In this document: positions 26,536 through 32,948 of the stretch, one piece after another | Layout of the letters: each line of letters begins with the position of its first letter | Numbering within the stretch: position 1 is the stretch's first letter | NCBI GenBank assembly: GCA_016866215.1 | Contig: VGNE01000042.1 | Coordinates: forward strand, 1-32,948 | Direction of reading: 5' to 3' | DNA length: 32,948 nucleotides | Origin: Chloroflexota bacterium | Lineage (GTDB): Bacteria; Chloroflexota; Anaerolineae; Anaerolineales; Villigracilaceae | Translations under genes and position numbers: made by a program | Notes under the pieces: model-generated | Told to the model about the DNA's origin: nothing | Databases searched by the model: none | Seen by the model: the letters and a program-made list of their open reading frames with translations, nothing else

Positions 26536-27909
26536 TCAAGCAGGCAGTGTTACTTGAGGAAGTTTTTTCATCGCTTCTTTCACCGCCTCGGCAGGATACT
26601 CATAATCTTCCAACTTCCCGCTAAGATAGGATTCATACGCGGCCATGTCAAAGTTGCCATTACCTGAAAGGTTAAACAAAATGATGCGCTTCTCGCCTTT
26701 GGCTTTTGCATCCAATGCCTCATCAATTGCCGCGCGGATAGCATGTGCGGACTCGGGCGCAGGCACAATCCCTTCTGCCTTTGCAAATTGCACAGCGCCT
26801 TCAAATGTCTCTTTTTGTTTGACAGCCACTGCATCAATGTAGCCTGCGTCTACCAACCCGCTAATGCTTGGAGCCATGCCGTGATATCGCAGGCCGCCTG
26901 CGTGAATGCCGGGCGGCATGAAGTCGTGACCTAAAGTGTGCATTTTTACAATGGGAGCCATCTTCGCTGTATCACCATAATCAAAGGTGTACACACCTTT
27001 GGTCAAAGTAGGTGTGGCGGTTGGTTCCACTCCAACGAGACGGATGCGTTTGCCGTTCTTTAAGTTTTCACGCAGGAATGGGTATGCAATGCCTGCGAAG
27101 TTCGAGCCGCCGCCCACACAGCCAATCACAACATCGGGATATTCATTCGCCAGGTCCATTTGCTTCAATGCTTCTTCGCCGATCACGGTCTGGTGTAACA
27201 ACACATGATTAAGCACCGAGCCTAAACTATATTTTTTCGCGCCGTTGGACGTGGCGGCGGCTTCGACCGCTTCCGAGATCGCAATGCCAAGCGAGCCTTG
27301 ATTATCCGGGTTTTCAGCCAATACTGAGCGACCATAGTTTGTCTGGTCTGTAGGGCTGGCATATACCTTCGCGCCATAAGTCTCCATCAGATTGCGGCGG
27401 TATGGTTTTTGATGGTATGAAACCTTCACCATATACACCTCAAGATCAAGCCCAAAGACATTACATGCAAAAGCCAGCGCAGAACCCCACTGACCCGCGC
27501 CGGTTTCTGTGGTCAATGCTTTTGTGCCAGCGATCTTGTTGTAATAGGCCTGTGCGATGGCGGTATTCGGTTTATGGCTGCCTGCGGGCGAAACGCCTTC
27601 ATTTTTGTAATATATATGCGCGGGTGTGCCGAGCGCTTTTTCCAATCTATGTGCGCGCATGAGTGGGGTTGGGCGGTACAACTTATAAACTTCTCGTACT
27701 TCTTCGGGGATCTCAATATATCTTTCTGAGCTGATCTCCTGCATGATCAACTCCATTGGAAAGAGCACGGATAAAAAGTCCGGGGTGACCGGTTCCATCG
27801 TGCCAGGATGCAGGACCGGGGTAGGCGGCACCGGGCTATCTGCATAAATGTTGTACCAGAACTTTGGCAGGTCGGTTTCGTTCAAAAGAAAGCGGGTTTG
27901 GCTGGACAT
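26536..27909 (-). CDS. trpB: TrpB2-type tryptophan synthase beta chain
   Basis: 457 residues; ATG 27909 is chosen because GGAGG lies just upstream, inside a possible longer TTG reading. This is the TrpB2 class, with its long N-terminal extension (about 1-75) and [12 protein letters not shown]. The PLP lysine is K113 in AGSHKPN; the phosphate loop GGGSN is in [13 protein letters not shown]. TrpB2 makes tryptophan from indole and serine (or phosphoserine), often without TrpA. It is the last gene behind a tryptophan T-box, so it is expressed when charged tRNA-Trp runs low. No other trp gene is nearby, so an indole-salvage role is plausible. Confidence 0.94.
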   Translation of the reverse strand: MSSQTRFLLNETDLPKFWYNIYADSPVPPTPVLHPGTMEPVTPDFLSVLFPMELIMQEISSERYIEIPEEVREVYKLYRPTPLMRAHRLEKALGTPAHIYYKNEGVSPAGSHKPNTAIAQAYYNKIAGTKALTTETGAGQWGSALAFACNVFGLDLEVYMVKVSYHQKPYRRNLMETYGAKVYASPTDQTNYGRSVLAENPDNQGSLGIAISEAVEAAATSNGAKKYSLGSVLNHVLLHQTVIGEEALKQMDLANEYPDVVIGCVGGGSNFAGIAYPFLRENLKNGKRIRLVGVEPTATPTLTKGVYTFDYGDTAKMAPIVKMHTLGHDFMPPGIHAGGLRYHGMAPSISGLVDAGYIDAVAVKQKETFEGAVQFAKAEGIVPAPESAHAIRAAIDEALDAKAKGEKRIILFNLSGNGNFDMAAYESYLSGKLEDYEYPAEAVKEAMKKLPQVTLPA

Positions 27910-27929
27910 GGGTTCCTCCAAAAAATGAA

Positions 27930-28088
27930 TTATGGGATGAAACGCGGCGCGTAGTTTCGCGCAGCGTCTGTTTCATGGCTTTGCTCTTCGATCACCTGCG
28001 CGGCAGGCAATGAATTATCGGTGAGCGTTTCAATGGCACGTTCTTGCAGATTTGCTTCCAGCGGTTCGGGTTCAATCGGTTCGTCCAT
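27930..28088 (-). CDS. 52-aa unknown ORF in the T-box transcript
   Basis: ATG at 28088 preceded by AAAGGAG, an excellent ribosome site; stop TAA at 27930-27932, 20 nt before the trpB2 start. The product is acidic ([15 protein letters not shown] at the start, YAPRFIP at the end), has no tryptophan and no membrane segment. It is therefore not a classic leader peptide. It lies after the T-box terminator, so it is made together with TrpB2. I recognise no family; it may be a small partner of TrpB2 or a coupling ORF. Confidence 0.7.
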   Translation of the reverse strand: MDEPIEPEPLEANLQERAIETLTDNSLPAAQVIEEQSHETDAARNYAPRFIP

Positions 28089-28132
28089 TTTTCTCCTTTT
28101 TTATTCCTCTCCCTTTTGGAAGAGGGTGGGGT

Positions 28133-28172
28133 AAAAAAATACAGCGTTCATCCCAAAAGGGACGAACGCTGT
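28133..28172 (-). terminator. T-box leader terminator
   Basis: On the minus strand a 14-bp stem (28172-28159 with 28154-28141, one G-T type mismatch) with a 4-nt loop is followed by seven T (28139-28133). It sits directly after the T-box sequence, as expected for attenuation. Confidence 0.92.
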
Positions 28173-28173
28173 T

Positions 28174-28465
28174 GCATCCGTGGTGCCACCCAACTTAGGC
28201 TGACCTAATGGCGATTAAGAAAAATTCCCGTTATGATGCAACGGGAAGCCAGCCTCACTCTTTCAAGCACGCCCTAAAGGGTTATGCTCTAGCTCTATAA
28301 CGGGAGCATTCCGACAAAAATTACTCAGGCGATTGCCCTTTCTTCTCTGTAGCTCGGAGGACCATTCTGCATTGTCGTTTCGGGCAGGTCTCTCACCGCA
28401 TTCTACCTGCTCTCTGAACCGTCGTGCAAGCGTACTCTTCCTCGTCAGTGCCTTGTTTATTTCGG
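28174..28465 (-). promoter_or_regulatory. Tryptophan T-box riboswitch
   Basis: The T-box core GGGTGGCACCACGGATGC lies at 28191-28174 on the minus strand. Its UGGC would pair with the tRNA end, which calls for a G discriminator base, as in tRNA-Trp. A long stem I is likely: GAGGA near 28444-28440 can pair with TCCTC near 28361-28357. The candidate specifier UGG (28364-28362) lies just before that strand, as in GAAUGGUCCUC. The leader senses uncharged tRNA-Trp and permits read-through into the 52-aa ORF and trpB2. The exact fold was not computed. Confidence 0.88.
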
Positions 28466-28468
28466 CTG

Positions 28469-28496
28469 ATTATATGCGGAACATACAAAATGTCAA
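28469..28496 (-). promoter_or_regulatory. Promoter of the T-box/trpB2 operon
   Basis: Minus strand TTGACA (28496-28491), 16-nt spacer, TATAAT (28474-28469): both hexamers perfect. Transcription would start near 28462. Confidence 0.9.
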
Positions 28497-28674
28497 TAGA
28501 AATGCCGCATTTGTTGTTCAATGACGATCTTATTTTTCGCGTGGACATTACACAGATCGTCAGTTTGGCAGAGGTCATTATACGGATAATAAAAAATGGC
28601 TGAAGATTCGAATGCTTGGGAGTACAATCAACTGACTGAATCCCCCACCGGTTTTTTTATTGAAAGGTCGAAGA

Positions 28675-29361
28675 ATGAATCCCAAAATATATATACCCGC
28701 CCTGGTTATTTTGACTCTCGCAAGCTGTTCCATTCCTGTGGACGCGCCTCCGCCTCCCACCGCCCTGCCGCCTGCTACTCCCTCGCCGGCCTTGATCGCA
28801 TCCCCAACATTTACTGCCATCCCGGTCCTGACGCAGACCCCCGTTCCTGCACCGACAAGCGCACCCTCTTTTTGTAACGACCCGCGTGGGACTGAACTGA
28901 TTACATCCCTGCGGAACGCCATTCAGACAAAGGACGGGGTCTTGCTTGCATCGCTTGTCTCGCCAGCCTCTGGAATGGACGTGCGTTATTACCGCGGCGG
29001 CAATGTGATCAATTACGATATCGAACATGCCAAATTTGTCTTTGAATCCTCTTATCAGGCAGACTGGGGCTTGTCTTTCGGCAGTGGTGCACCTATCCTG
29101 GGCGCATTCAAGGAAATCATCCTGCCATCACTGCAGCAAGTATTCATATCCAATGCTGTGATTGTTTGTAATCAACTCAAGGTTGGCGGTGCAACTTATC
29201 TCCCTGAATGGCCGTACCCCAATATGAACTATTATTCCGTGCATTTTCCCGGCACAGATCTATACAGCGGCTTGGACTGGCAGACTTGGGTAGTGGGGAT
29301 GTCACCTGTCGAAGGCAAACTTTACATCACTGCGCTTGCTCACTATGTCTGGGAACCATAA
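28675..29361 (+). CDS. Hypothetical lipoprotein
   Basis: 228 residues; AAAGG at 28664-28668 precedes the ATG at 28675. The signal peptide ends in a lipobox, LASC with C18, so it should be lipid-anchored outside the membrane. A Pro/Ala/Thr-rich linker (about 22-65) is followed by a domain of about 160 residues with two cysteines (CNDPRGTELI and IVCNQLKV). This kind of linker is common in Chloroflexota surface proteins. No function is recognised. It is a single-gene unit, divergent from the trpB2 operon. Confidence 0.8.
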   Translation: MNPKIYIPALVILTLASCSIPVDAPPPPTALPPATPSPALIASPTFTAIPVLTQTPVPAPTSAPSFCNDPRGTELITSLRNAIQTKDGVLLASLVSPASGMDVRYYRGGNVINYDIEHAKFVFESSYQADWGLSFGSGAPILGAFKEIILPSLQQVFISNAVIVCNQLKVGGATYLPEWPYPNMNYYSVHFPGTDLYSGLDWQTWVVGMSPVEGKLYITALAHYVWEP

Positions 29362-29437
29362 AAAATTTCGTCCTGAGCGGAGGGTTGAGCGTTCTTGTTC
29401 TCCCTGGCACCGCCCGCCAGGGCAGGTGTGCGAAGCC

Positions 29438-29500
29438 CGTAGTCGAAGGACAGAATTATCAAGAATAGTAATCTTCATATCAACCTGTCCTTCGACTACG
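29438..29500. repeat. Inverted repeat with perfect 16-nt arms
   Basis: CGTAGTCGAAGGACAG (29438-29453) and its exact reverse complement (29485-29500) flank a 31-nt AT-rich spacer. The surrounding CCTGAGCGG and GGGCAGGTG text resembles other dispersed Chloroflexota intergenic repeats. It lies between the lipoprotein and Fur-family genes. Confidence 0.75.
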
Positions 29501-29556
29501 CCACACTAGAGTAAGTGCGTGCGGCTCCGCTCTGGACGAGGATTAGCTTCATATCT

Positions 29557-29600
29557 TTCCTCTTTCTTCTTTCATAAAGATAGAAGAAAGAGGAATTTTT
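29557..29600 (+). terminator. Probable terminator upstream of the Fur-family gene
   Basis: TTCCTCTTTCTTCT (29557-29570) and AGAAGAAAGAGGAA (29582-29595) form a perfect 14-bp, AT-rich stem with an 11-nt loop, followed by five T. It would isolate the nickel operon from upstream transcription. Confidence 0.65.
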
Positions 29601-29638
29601 AAGGTAAGAAACCCTAAACCATGTTATTCTATATCGTG

Positions 29639-29660
29639 TTATTGCAAAAAGTTGCAATAA
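29639..29660. promoter_or_regulatory. Nur-like palindromic operator
   Basis: TTATTGCAA-AAAG-TTGCAATAA is a perfect 9-4-9 palindrome ending 8 nt before the Fur-family start and touching its ribosome site. It resembles the TTGCAA-N5-TTGCAA site of the nickel regulator Nur of Streptomyces, with one nt less in the spacer. It is the likely autoregulatory site of the operon. Confidence 0.78.
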
Positions 29661-29668
29661 GGAGACCT

Positions 29669-30094
29669 ATGACTTGTTCTGCTGATTACGCTCCCGAACT
29701 CCGCTCTCGCGGCTACCGCATGACGCCGCAAAGACTGGCGATTTTGCATGTTTTACACCATTCTGGAAAGCACCTTACACCCGCTCAAGTTTACCAAAAA
29801 GCATCCAGGGAATTGGACGGCCTGACTGAACCCACCGTCTACCGCACGCTGGAATTCCTCGCGGAGAATGGGCTGGCGCGTCCCGCTCACATGGGCAATG
29901 GACATCTTGCCTATGAAATTGCGCGTCATAAACACCATCATTTGAAATGTCGAAACTGTGGAAATGAAATGGAGGTGCAGCACTCTTTACTTGAAAAACT
30001 TTACCGTCAATTAGAGTCAGCCAGCGGCTATCAATTAACCGACAGCCACGTCACGTTTTTCGGTCTATGTCCCGATTGTCAAAGAGGAGAATAA
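29669..30094 (+). CDS. Fur-family metalloregulator, probably Nur-like
   Basis: 141 residues; the ATG at 29669 follows AAGGAG (29659-29664). The winged helix is at about 1-80 (MTPQRLAILHVL, TEPTVYRTLEFL). The dimerisation domain has the H-rich RHKHHHLKC (H87, H89-H91). A structural zinc site is formed by C94/C97 and C134/C137. It could be Fur, Zur, PerR or Nur. The perfect palindrome in front and the nickel/cobalt transporter behind (gap of 1 nt to cbiM) favour a nickel or cobalt sensor that represses its own operon when metal is plentiful. Confidence 0.9.
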   Translation: MTCSADYAPELRSRGYRMTPQRLAILHVLHHSGKHLTPAQVYQKASRELDGLTEPTVYRTLEFLAENGLARPAHMGNGHLAYEIARHKHHHLKCRNCGNEMEVQHSLLEKLYRQLESASGYQLTDSHVTFFGLCPDCQRGE

Positions 30095-30095
30095 C

Positions 30096-31031
30096 ATGCA
30101 CTTTTCACCTGTCCCTCTTCATATCCCCGACGGATTCCTTAGTATTATGGTGTCCATCATCTGTTGGGTGATCACGATCATCACCCTTGGCATTGCCATT
30201 TCCAAAACGAATAAAGCGCTTGGCGAAAAACAAGTGCCGCTCATGGGCGTGATGGCGGCCTTCATCTTTGCCGCTCAGATGATCAACTTTCCAGTTGCGG
30301 GCGGCACGTCCGGTCACTTGCTGGGCGGCGCGCTGGCCGCCATTGTGCTTGGCCCCTGGGCAGGGATGCTTGTCATGACTGCAGTTGTGGCTGTGCAAGG
30401 ACTGCTCTTCCAGGACGGCGGATTGCTCGTGATGGGAGCCAATATCCTAAACATGGGCTTGGTTACCGCTGCAATTGGTTATGGATTGTATCGCAGCGCC
30501 GCTGGTCGATCCAAGGTGGTCAAACTTTCTGTGGCTGGAGTTGCCGCGTGGTTGTCTGTCATGGCGGGCGCGTTGTTCACTGCCTTGCAACTTTGGTTGA
30601 GCGGAACTTCTCAATTGGGTATTGTCATCCCTGCCATGCTCGGTATCCACGCATTGATCGGATTGGGCGAAGCGTTCATCACTGTTGCGGCGTTATCCTT
30701 TATCTTGCAAGTCCGCCCCGACCTGCTTGGCGAAGGTTCCGAATCTGCCAAAGGCGGACGCGGCTGGATTTTGGCAGGCGGATTGATCGCGCTTGCTGTT
30801 GTATTGATCTCCCCTCTCGCCTCCGGCGACCCCGATGGCCTGGAACGTGTCGCGATTAACATGGGCTTCATTGACGCAGGTCTGGACGCATCATACCAAG
30901 TCATCCCTGATTACACCCTTCCATTTCTCGGCGAAACTGCGCTTTCCACCATTGTGGCTGGTGTGATCGGTATATTCGTCGTTGGCGCGGTCGTTGTATT
31001 AATCGGGCGCGGCATGAGGGCAAAAGCGTAA
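30096..31031 (+). CDS. cbiM: CbiM/NikM substrate-specificity subunit fused to PDGLE (CbiN/NikN) domain
   Basis: 311 residues; GAGGAG at 30084-30089 precedes the ATG. The family start HIPDGFLS is at about 9-16, behind a 7-residue extension that itself begins Met-His. About six membrane helices and GGTSGHLLGGALAAI follow. After a Gly-rich linker, residues ~225-311 are the PDGLE domain (SGDPDGLERVA, then a last helix). It is thus a CbiMN/NikMN fusion, the S-component that captures Ni2+ or Co2+ for the CbiQ/CbiO energy module. Confidence 0.93.
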   Translation: MHFSPVPLHIPDGFLSIMVSIICWVITIITLGIAISKTNKALGEKQVPLMGVMAAFIFAAQMINFPVAGGTSGHLLGGALAAIVLGPWAGMLVMTAVVAVQGLLFQDGGLLVMGANILNMGLVTAAIGYGLYRSAAGRSKVVKLSVAGVAAWLSVMAGALFTALQLWLSGTSQLGIVIPAMLGIHALIGLGEAFITVAALSFILQVRPDLLGEGSESAKGGRGWILAGGLIALAVVLISPLASGDPDGLERVAINMGFIDAGLDASYQVIPDYTLPFLGETALSTIVAGVIGIFVVGAVVVLIGRGMRAKA

Positions 31032-31053
31032 TATCGTCACACAATGGATTAAC

Positions 31054-31845
31054 ATGCACTTTGACGCATTCGACCGTTATCATGAAAAATCGAGTTTTCT
31101 TCACGGCCTTGACCCGCGTGTGAAGGTTCTCGTGACGGTTATTTACATCGTCTCAAATACCCTGCTGCCTGATGCCGCATGGTATTCCTTTGTTTCCGCC
31201 TGGATATTTTTGATCGCTGCAAATTTACTTTCGCAGTTGGGGATTGAATACACGTTCAAACGCTCCATTATTGCCCTGCCATTTGCGCTGGTCGCGATCA
31301 CAGTTTTATTTTCCATTCCCGGTAAGCCAATTTCCACTTTCCAGTTTTTGATGTGGGACTTGACCATCACAGACGCAGGACTTTTGCGATTCGTGAGTAT
31401 TTTGATCCGCTCATGGCTTTCGGTGCAAATGGCGATATTGCTTGTGGCGGTCACGCGTTTTCCAGATCTGATCCACGCGCTGGAACATTTGCGCGTACCT
31501 GCCATACTCACCACGATCATTGCCTTCCTCTATCGTTATCTATTTGTGCTGACGGATGAAGTCCTCCGTCTGATTCGGGCGAGGGAATCCCGTTCGGCGG
31601 CAGTGGCAGGTCAAAGGTCGGGCGGAGGCGTGGCGTGGCGTGCGAAAATAGCCGGCAATATGGCGGGTCAACTTTTTTTACGAAGTTATGAGCGTAGTGA
31701 GCGCATCTATAATGCCATGTTGTCTCGCGGTTATAGCGGCCATCTTTACACATTGAATCCGCATGAGATGAAGCAGCGAGATTATTTCGTGACTGCGTTT
31801 GCGATCGCGGCCATATCTATAGTTCAGCTTATTGGAAGGTTGTGA
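31054..31845 (+). CDS. cbiQ: CbiQ/EcfT transmembrane coupling protein
   Basis: 263 residues with about five membrane helices. Both EcfT coupling motifs are present: ARESRS (about 178) and ERSERIYNAMLSRGY (about 216-230), the latter an A-R-G type helix that docks into the ATPase. It starts 22 nt after cbiM with only a weak ribosome site and overlaps cbiO by 1 nt (TGATG). It transmits ATP-driven motion to the CbiM unit. Confidence 0.93.
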   Translation: MHFDAFDRYHEKSSFLHGLDPRVKVLVTVIYIVSNTLLPDAAWYSFVSAWIFLIAANLLSQLGIEYTFKRSIIALPFALVAITVLFSIPGKPISTFQFLMWDLTITDAGLLRFVSILIRSWLSVQMAILLVAVTRFPDLIHALEHLRVPAILTTIIAFLYRYLFVLTDEVLRLIRARESRSAAVAGQRSGGGVAWRAKIAGNMAGQLFLRSYERSERIYNAMLSRGYSGHLYTLNPHEMKQRDYFVTAFAIAAISIVQLIGRL

Positions 31846-32612
31846 TGCCAGTTACTCATGCTATAAAAAATTTTCAGACATTCGAATGTGACGGCGAGGT
31901 GTTGACTATCAAGGATTTGCATTTCTCTTATCCCGATGGTCGTGTTGCGCTGGATGGCATTTCGCTTAAGTTGTGCAATGGCGACAAGGTTGCGCTGGTG
32001 GGACCGAACGGCGCGGGCAAATCAACTTTAATACTGCACCTGAACGGGATTTTGGGCGGGCGCGGCGACCCTTCGACTACGCTCAAGGTGAATGGCATGG
32101 AGCTCACACGTGAAAATTTGCCCATTATCCGCGCAATGGTCGGACTCGTGTTCCAGAATCCAGACGACCAACTATTTTCTCCCACCGTCTTTGAGGATGT
32201 GGCCTTTGGTCCGCTTCACATGGGCTTGCCTGAAGATGAAGTGCGTGCCCGCGTGGATGTTGCCCTCGAAGCGGTGCGAATGTCTTCCTATAAAGACCGC
32301 CTCTCCCATCATTTAAGTGCAGGAGAGAAAAAACGCATTGCCATTGCAACTGTCTTATCCATGAACCCAAGTATCTTGATCCTGGACGAACCCTCCGCTG
32401 GACTCGATCCGCGCGCCCGACGGACATTAATTAATTTATTGCGCGAATTACCAAATACGATGTTGGTCTCCACACATGATATGGCGCTGGTGAAAGAACT
32501 CTTCCCACGCACGATCGTTATGGATGAAGGACGAGTTGTGGCAGATGGTTCGACGATGGAGATTTTGGACAATGAAAAATTGTTGACCGCGCATGGGTTG
32601 GAGAAACCGTAA
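31845..32612 (+). CDS. cbiO: CbiO/EcfA ATPase of the nickel/cobalt ECF transporter
   Basis: 255 residues. ATG 31845 overlaps the cbiQ stop; GGAAGG (31834-31839) is 5 nt upstream, and a GTG at 31842 is less well placed. Walker A is GPNGAGKST (53-61), Q loop VFQNPDDQLF, signature LSAGEKKR (a variant of LSGGQ), Walker B ILILDEPSAGLD, H switch STHD. There is a single ATPase gene, so a homodimer is expected. No clear terminator follows. Confidence 0.95.
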   Translation: MPVTHAIKNFQTFECDGEVLTIKDLHFSYPDGRVALDGISLKLCNGDKVALVGPNGAGKSTLILHLNGILGGRGDPSTTLKVNGMELTRENLPIIRAMVGLVFQNPDDQLFSPTVFEDVAFGPLHMGLPEDEVRARVDVALEAVRMSSYKDRLSHHLSAGEKKRIAIATVLSMNPSILILDEPSAGLDPRARRTLINLLRELPNTMLVSTHDMALVKELFPRTIVMDEGRVVADGSTMEILDNEKLLTAHGLEKP

Positions 32613-32635
32613 AAGCGCGATATTTAGCTTAATCA

Positions 32636-32790
32636 CTCACCTTACGCAATGTCATTCTCAGTATAGCCATAGCGGGTGAGCACCGTTATTCTATGCGAAA
32701 TGCCACTCTGTGTCATTAGTGGCTTATCTTAGAGACCCTTCGCTGTCGCTCACATCGTCCCGATGTCCTTCGGGAGGGTGAACATGCCTA
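32636..32790. repeat. Dispersed repeat, partial second copy
   Basis: CTTACGCAATGTCATTCT (32641-32658) and AGAGACCCTTCGCTGTCGCTCA... (32731-32752) match the arms of the repeat at 8034-8103, but with about 70 nt of other sequence between and no perfect hairpin. GCCACT (32702-32707) and AGTGGC (32718-32723) make a small inner stem. From 32790 to the right edge I see no convincing gene; open frames there are short and low in complexity. Confidence 0.6.
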
Positions 32791-32948
32791 TAGGTATTTT
32801 GTTGAGTAACGGAAACGTCCTTGACATAAAGCGCACGTTCCACGTTTTTGCCGCAAATTGGAAAAACGATAATCGTGGGTTGCCGTTGTATTGTGAGATA
32901 CTGAATGAAGTCTGTCTTCGCACACCAATTACCATTTACCAATTACTC

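Noticed and set aside
28675-29361. The lipoprotein as an ABC-transporter binding protein
   Set aside because: It has only the lipobox and linker in common; there are no permease or ATPase genes beside it and no binding-protein motif.
32724-32942. A minus-strand gene at the right edge
   Set aside because: The translation runs through the dispersed repeat, lacks a ribosome site and resembles no family.

Overview
The window looks like chromosome from an uncultured Anaerolineae-type Chloroflexota bacterium. This is an inference from the mix of families: single-pass zinc-ribbon proteins with Pro/Thr-rich linkers and LamG-like, FW (NBR1-type) or PD40 ectodomains; a LexA with the Gram-positive type GAAC-N4-GTTC box; a tryptophan T-box in front of a TrpB2-type synthase; a DUF5656-like membrane protein; several start codons that look leaderless; and moderate GC. 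No rRNA, tRNA or CRISPR was seen.

Layout. (1) 1-879: an edge fragment and an orphan gene that appears to lack its 5' end. (2) 892-7457: a tight same-strand array of six zinc-ribbon/transmembrane proteins. Five share almost the same N-terminal module (CxxC-x10-CxxC ribbon, then a WAWGL-type membrane segment) but carry different ectodomains: LamG-like, FW plus PD40 propeller, LVIVD-like propeller, M23 peptidase and a second LamG-like domain. Two of them share a perfect 209-bp repeat that ends exactly where the ectodomain begins. This is the most unusual system in the window. (3) 7458-8116: a gene graveyard (nucleotidyltransferase head joined to glycosyltransferase tail) and a dispersed inverted repeat. 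(4) 8117-9900: lexA, with a LexA box lying between perfect -35 and -10 elements, and corA. (5) 9991-14261: an operon behind a strong promoter (small protein, DUF2089-like regulator, DUF4097-like beta protein, two-TM protein, MFS transporter, small cytosolic paralogue). Four of its products share the same short helical GKI(S/T)xEEA-type motif. (6) 14440-15918: an MFS exporter with its own promoter and terminator. (7) 16013-18050, minus strand: PlsY-like acyltransferase, a stand-alone JAMM peptidase and a DUF5656-like membrane protein, divergent from an unknown membrane protein (18113-19105). (8) gyrB, then a 1338-residue hybrid histidine kinase with PDZ, multi-TM and four GAF domains, paired with a FIST sensor protein. 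(9) 26536-28496, minus strand: a tryptophan T-box leader, a 52-aa ORF and TrpB2. (10) 28675-29361: a lipoprotein. (11) 29639-32612: a Fur-family regulator with a perfect palindromic, Nur-like operator heading a CbiMN-CbiQ-CbiO nickel/cobalt ECF transporter operon. (12) The right edge carries another copy of the dispersed repeat.

How the genes work together: the 892-7457 array probably displays a changeable set of ectodomains from a common cytosolic zinc-ribbon anchor. The 10100-14261 operon looks like an envelope-stress or efflux module built around a shared docking helix. The trpB2 and cbi units are classic feedback circuits, sensing uncharged tRNA-Trp and metal respectively. Functions of the array and of the 10100 operon are inferred, not known.
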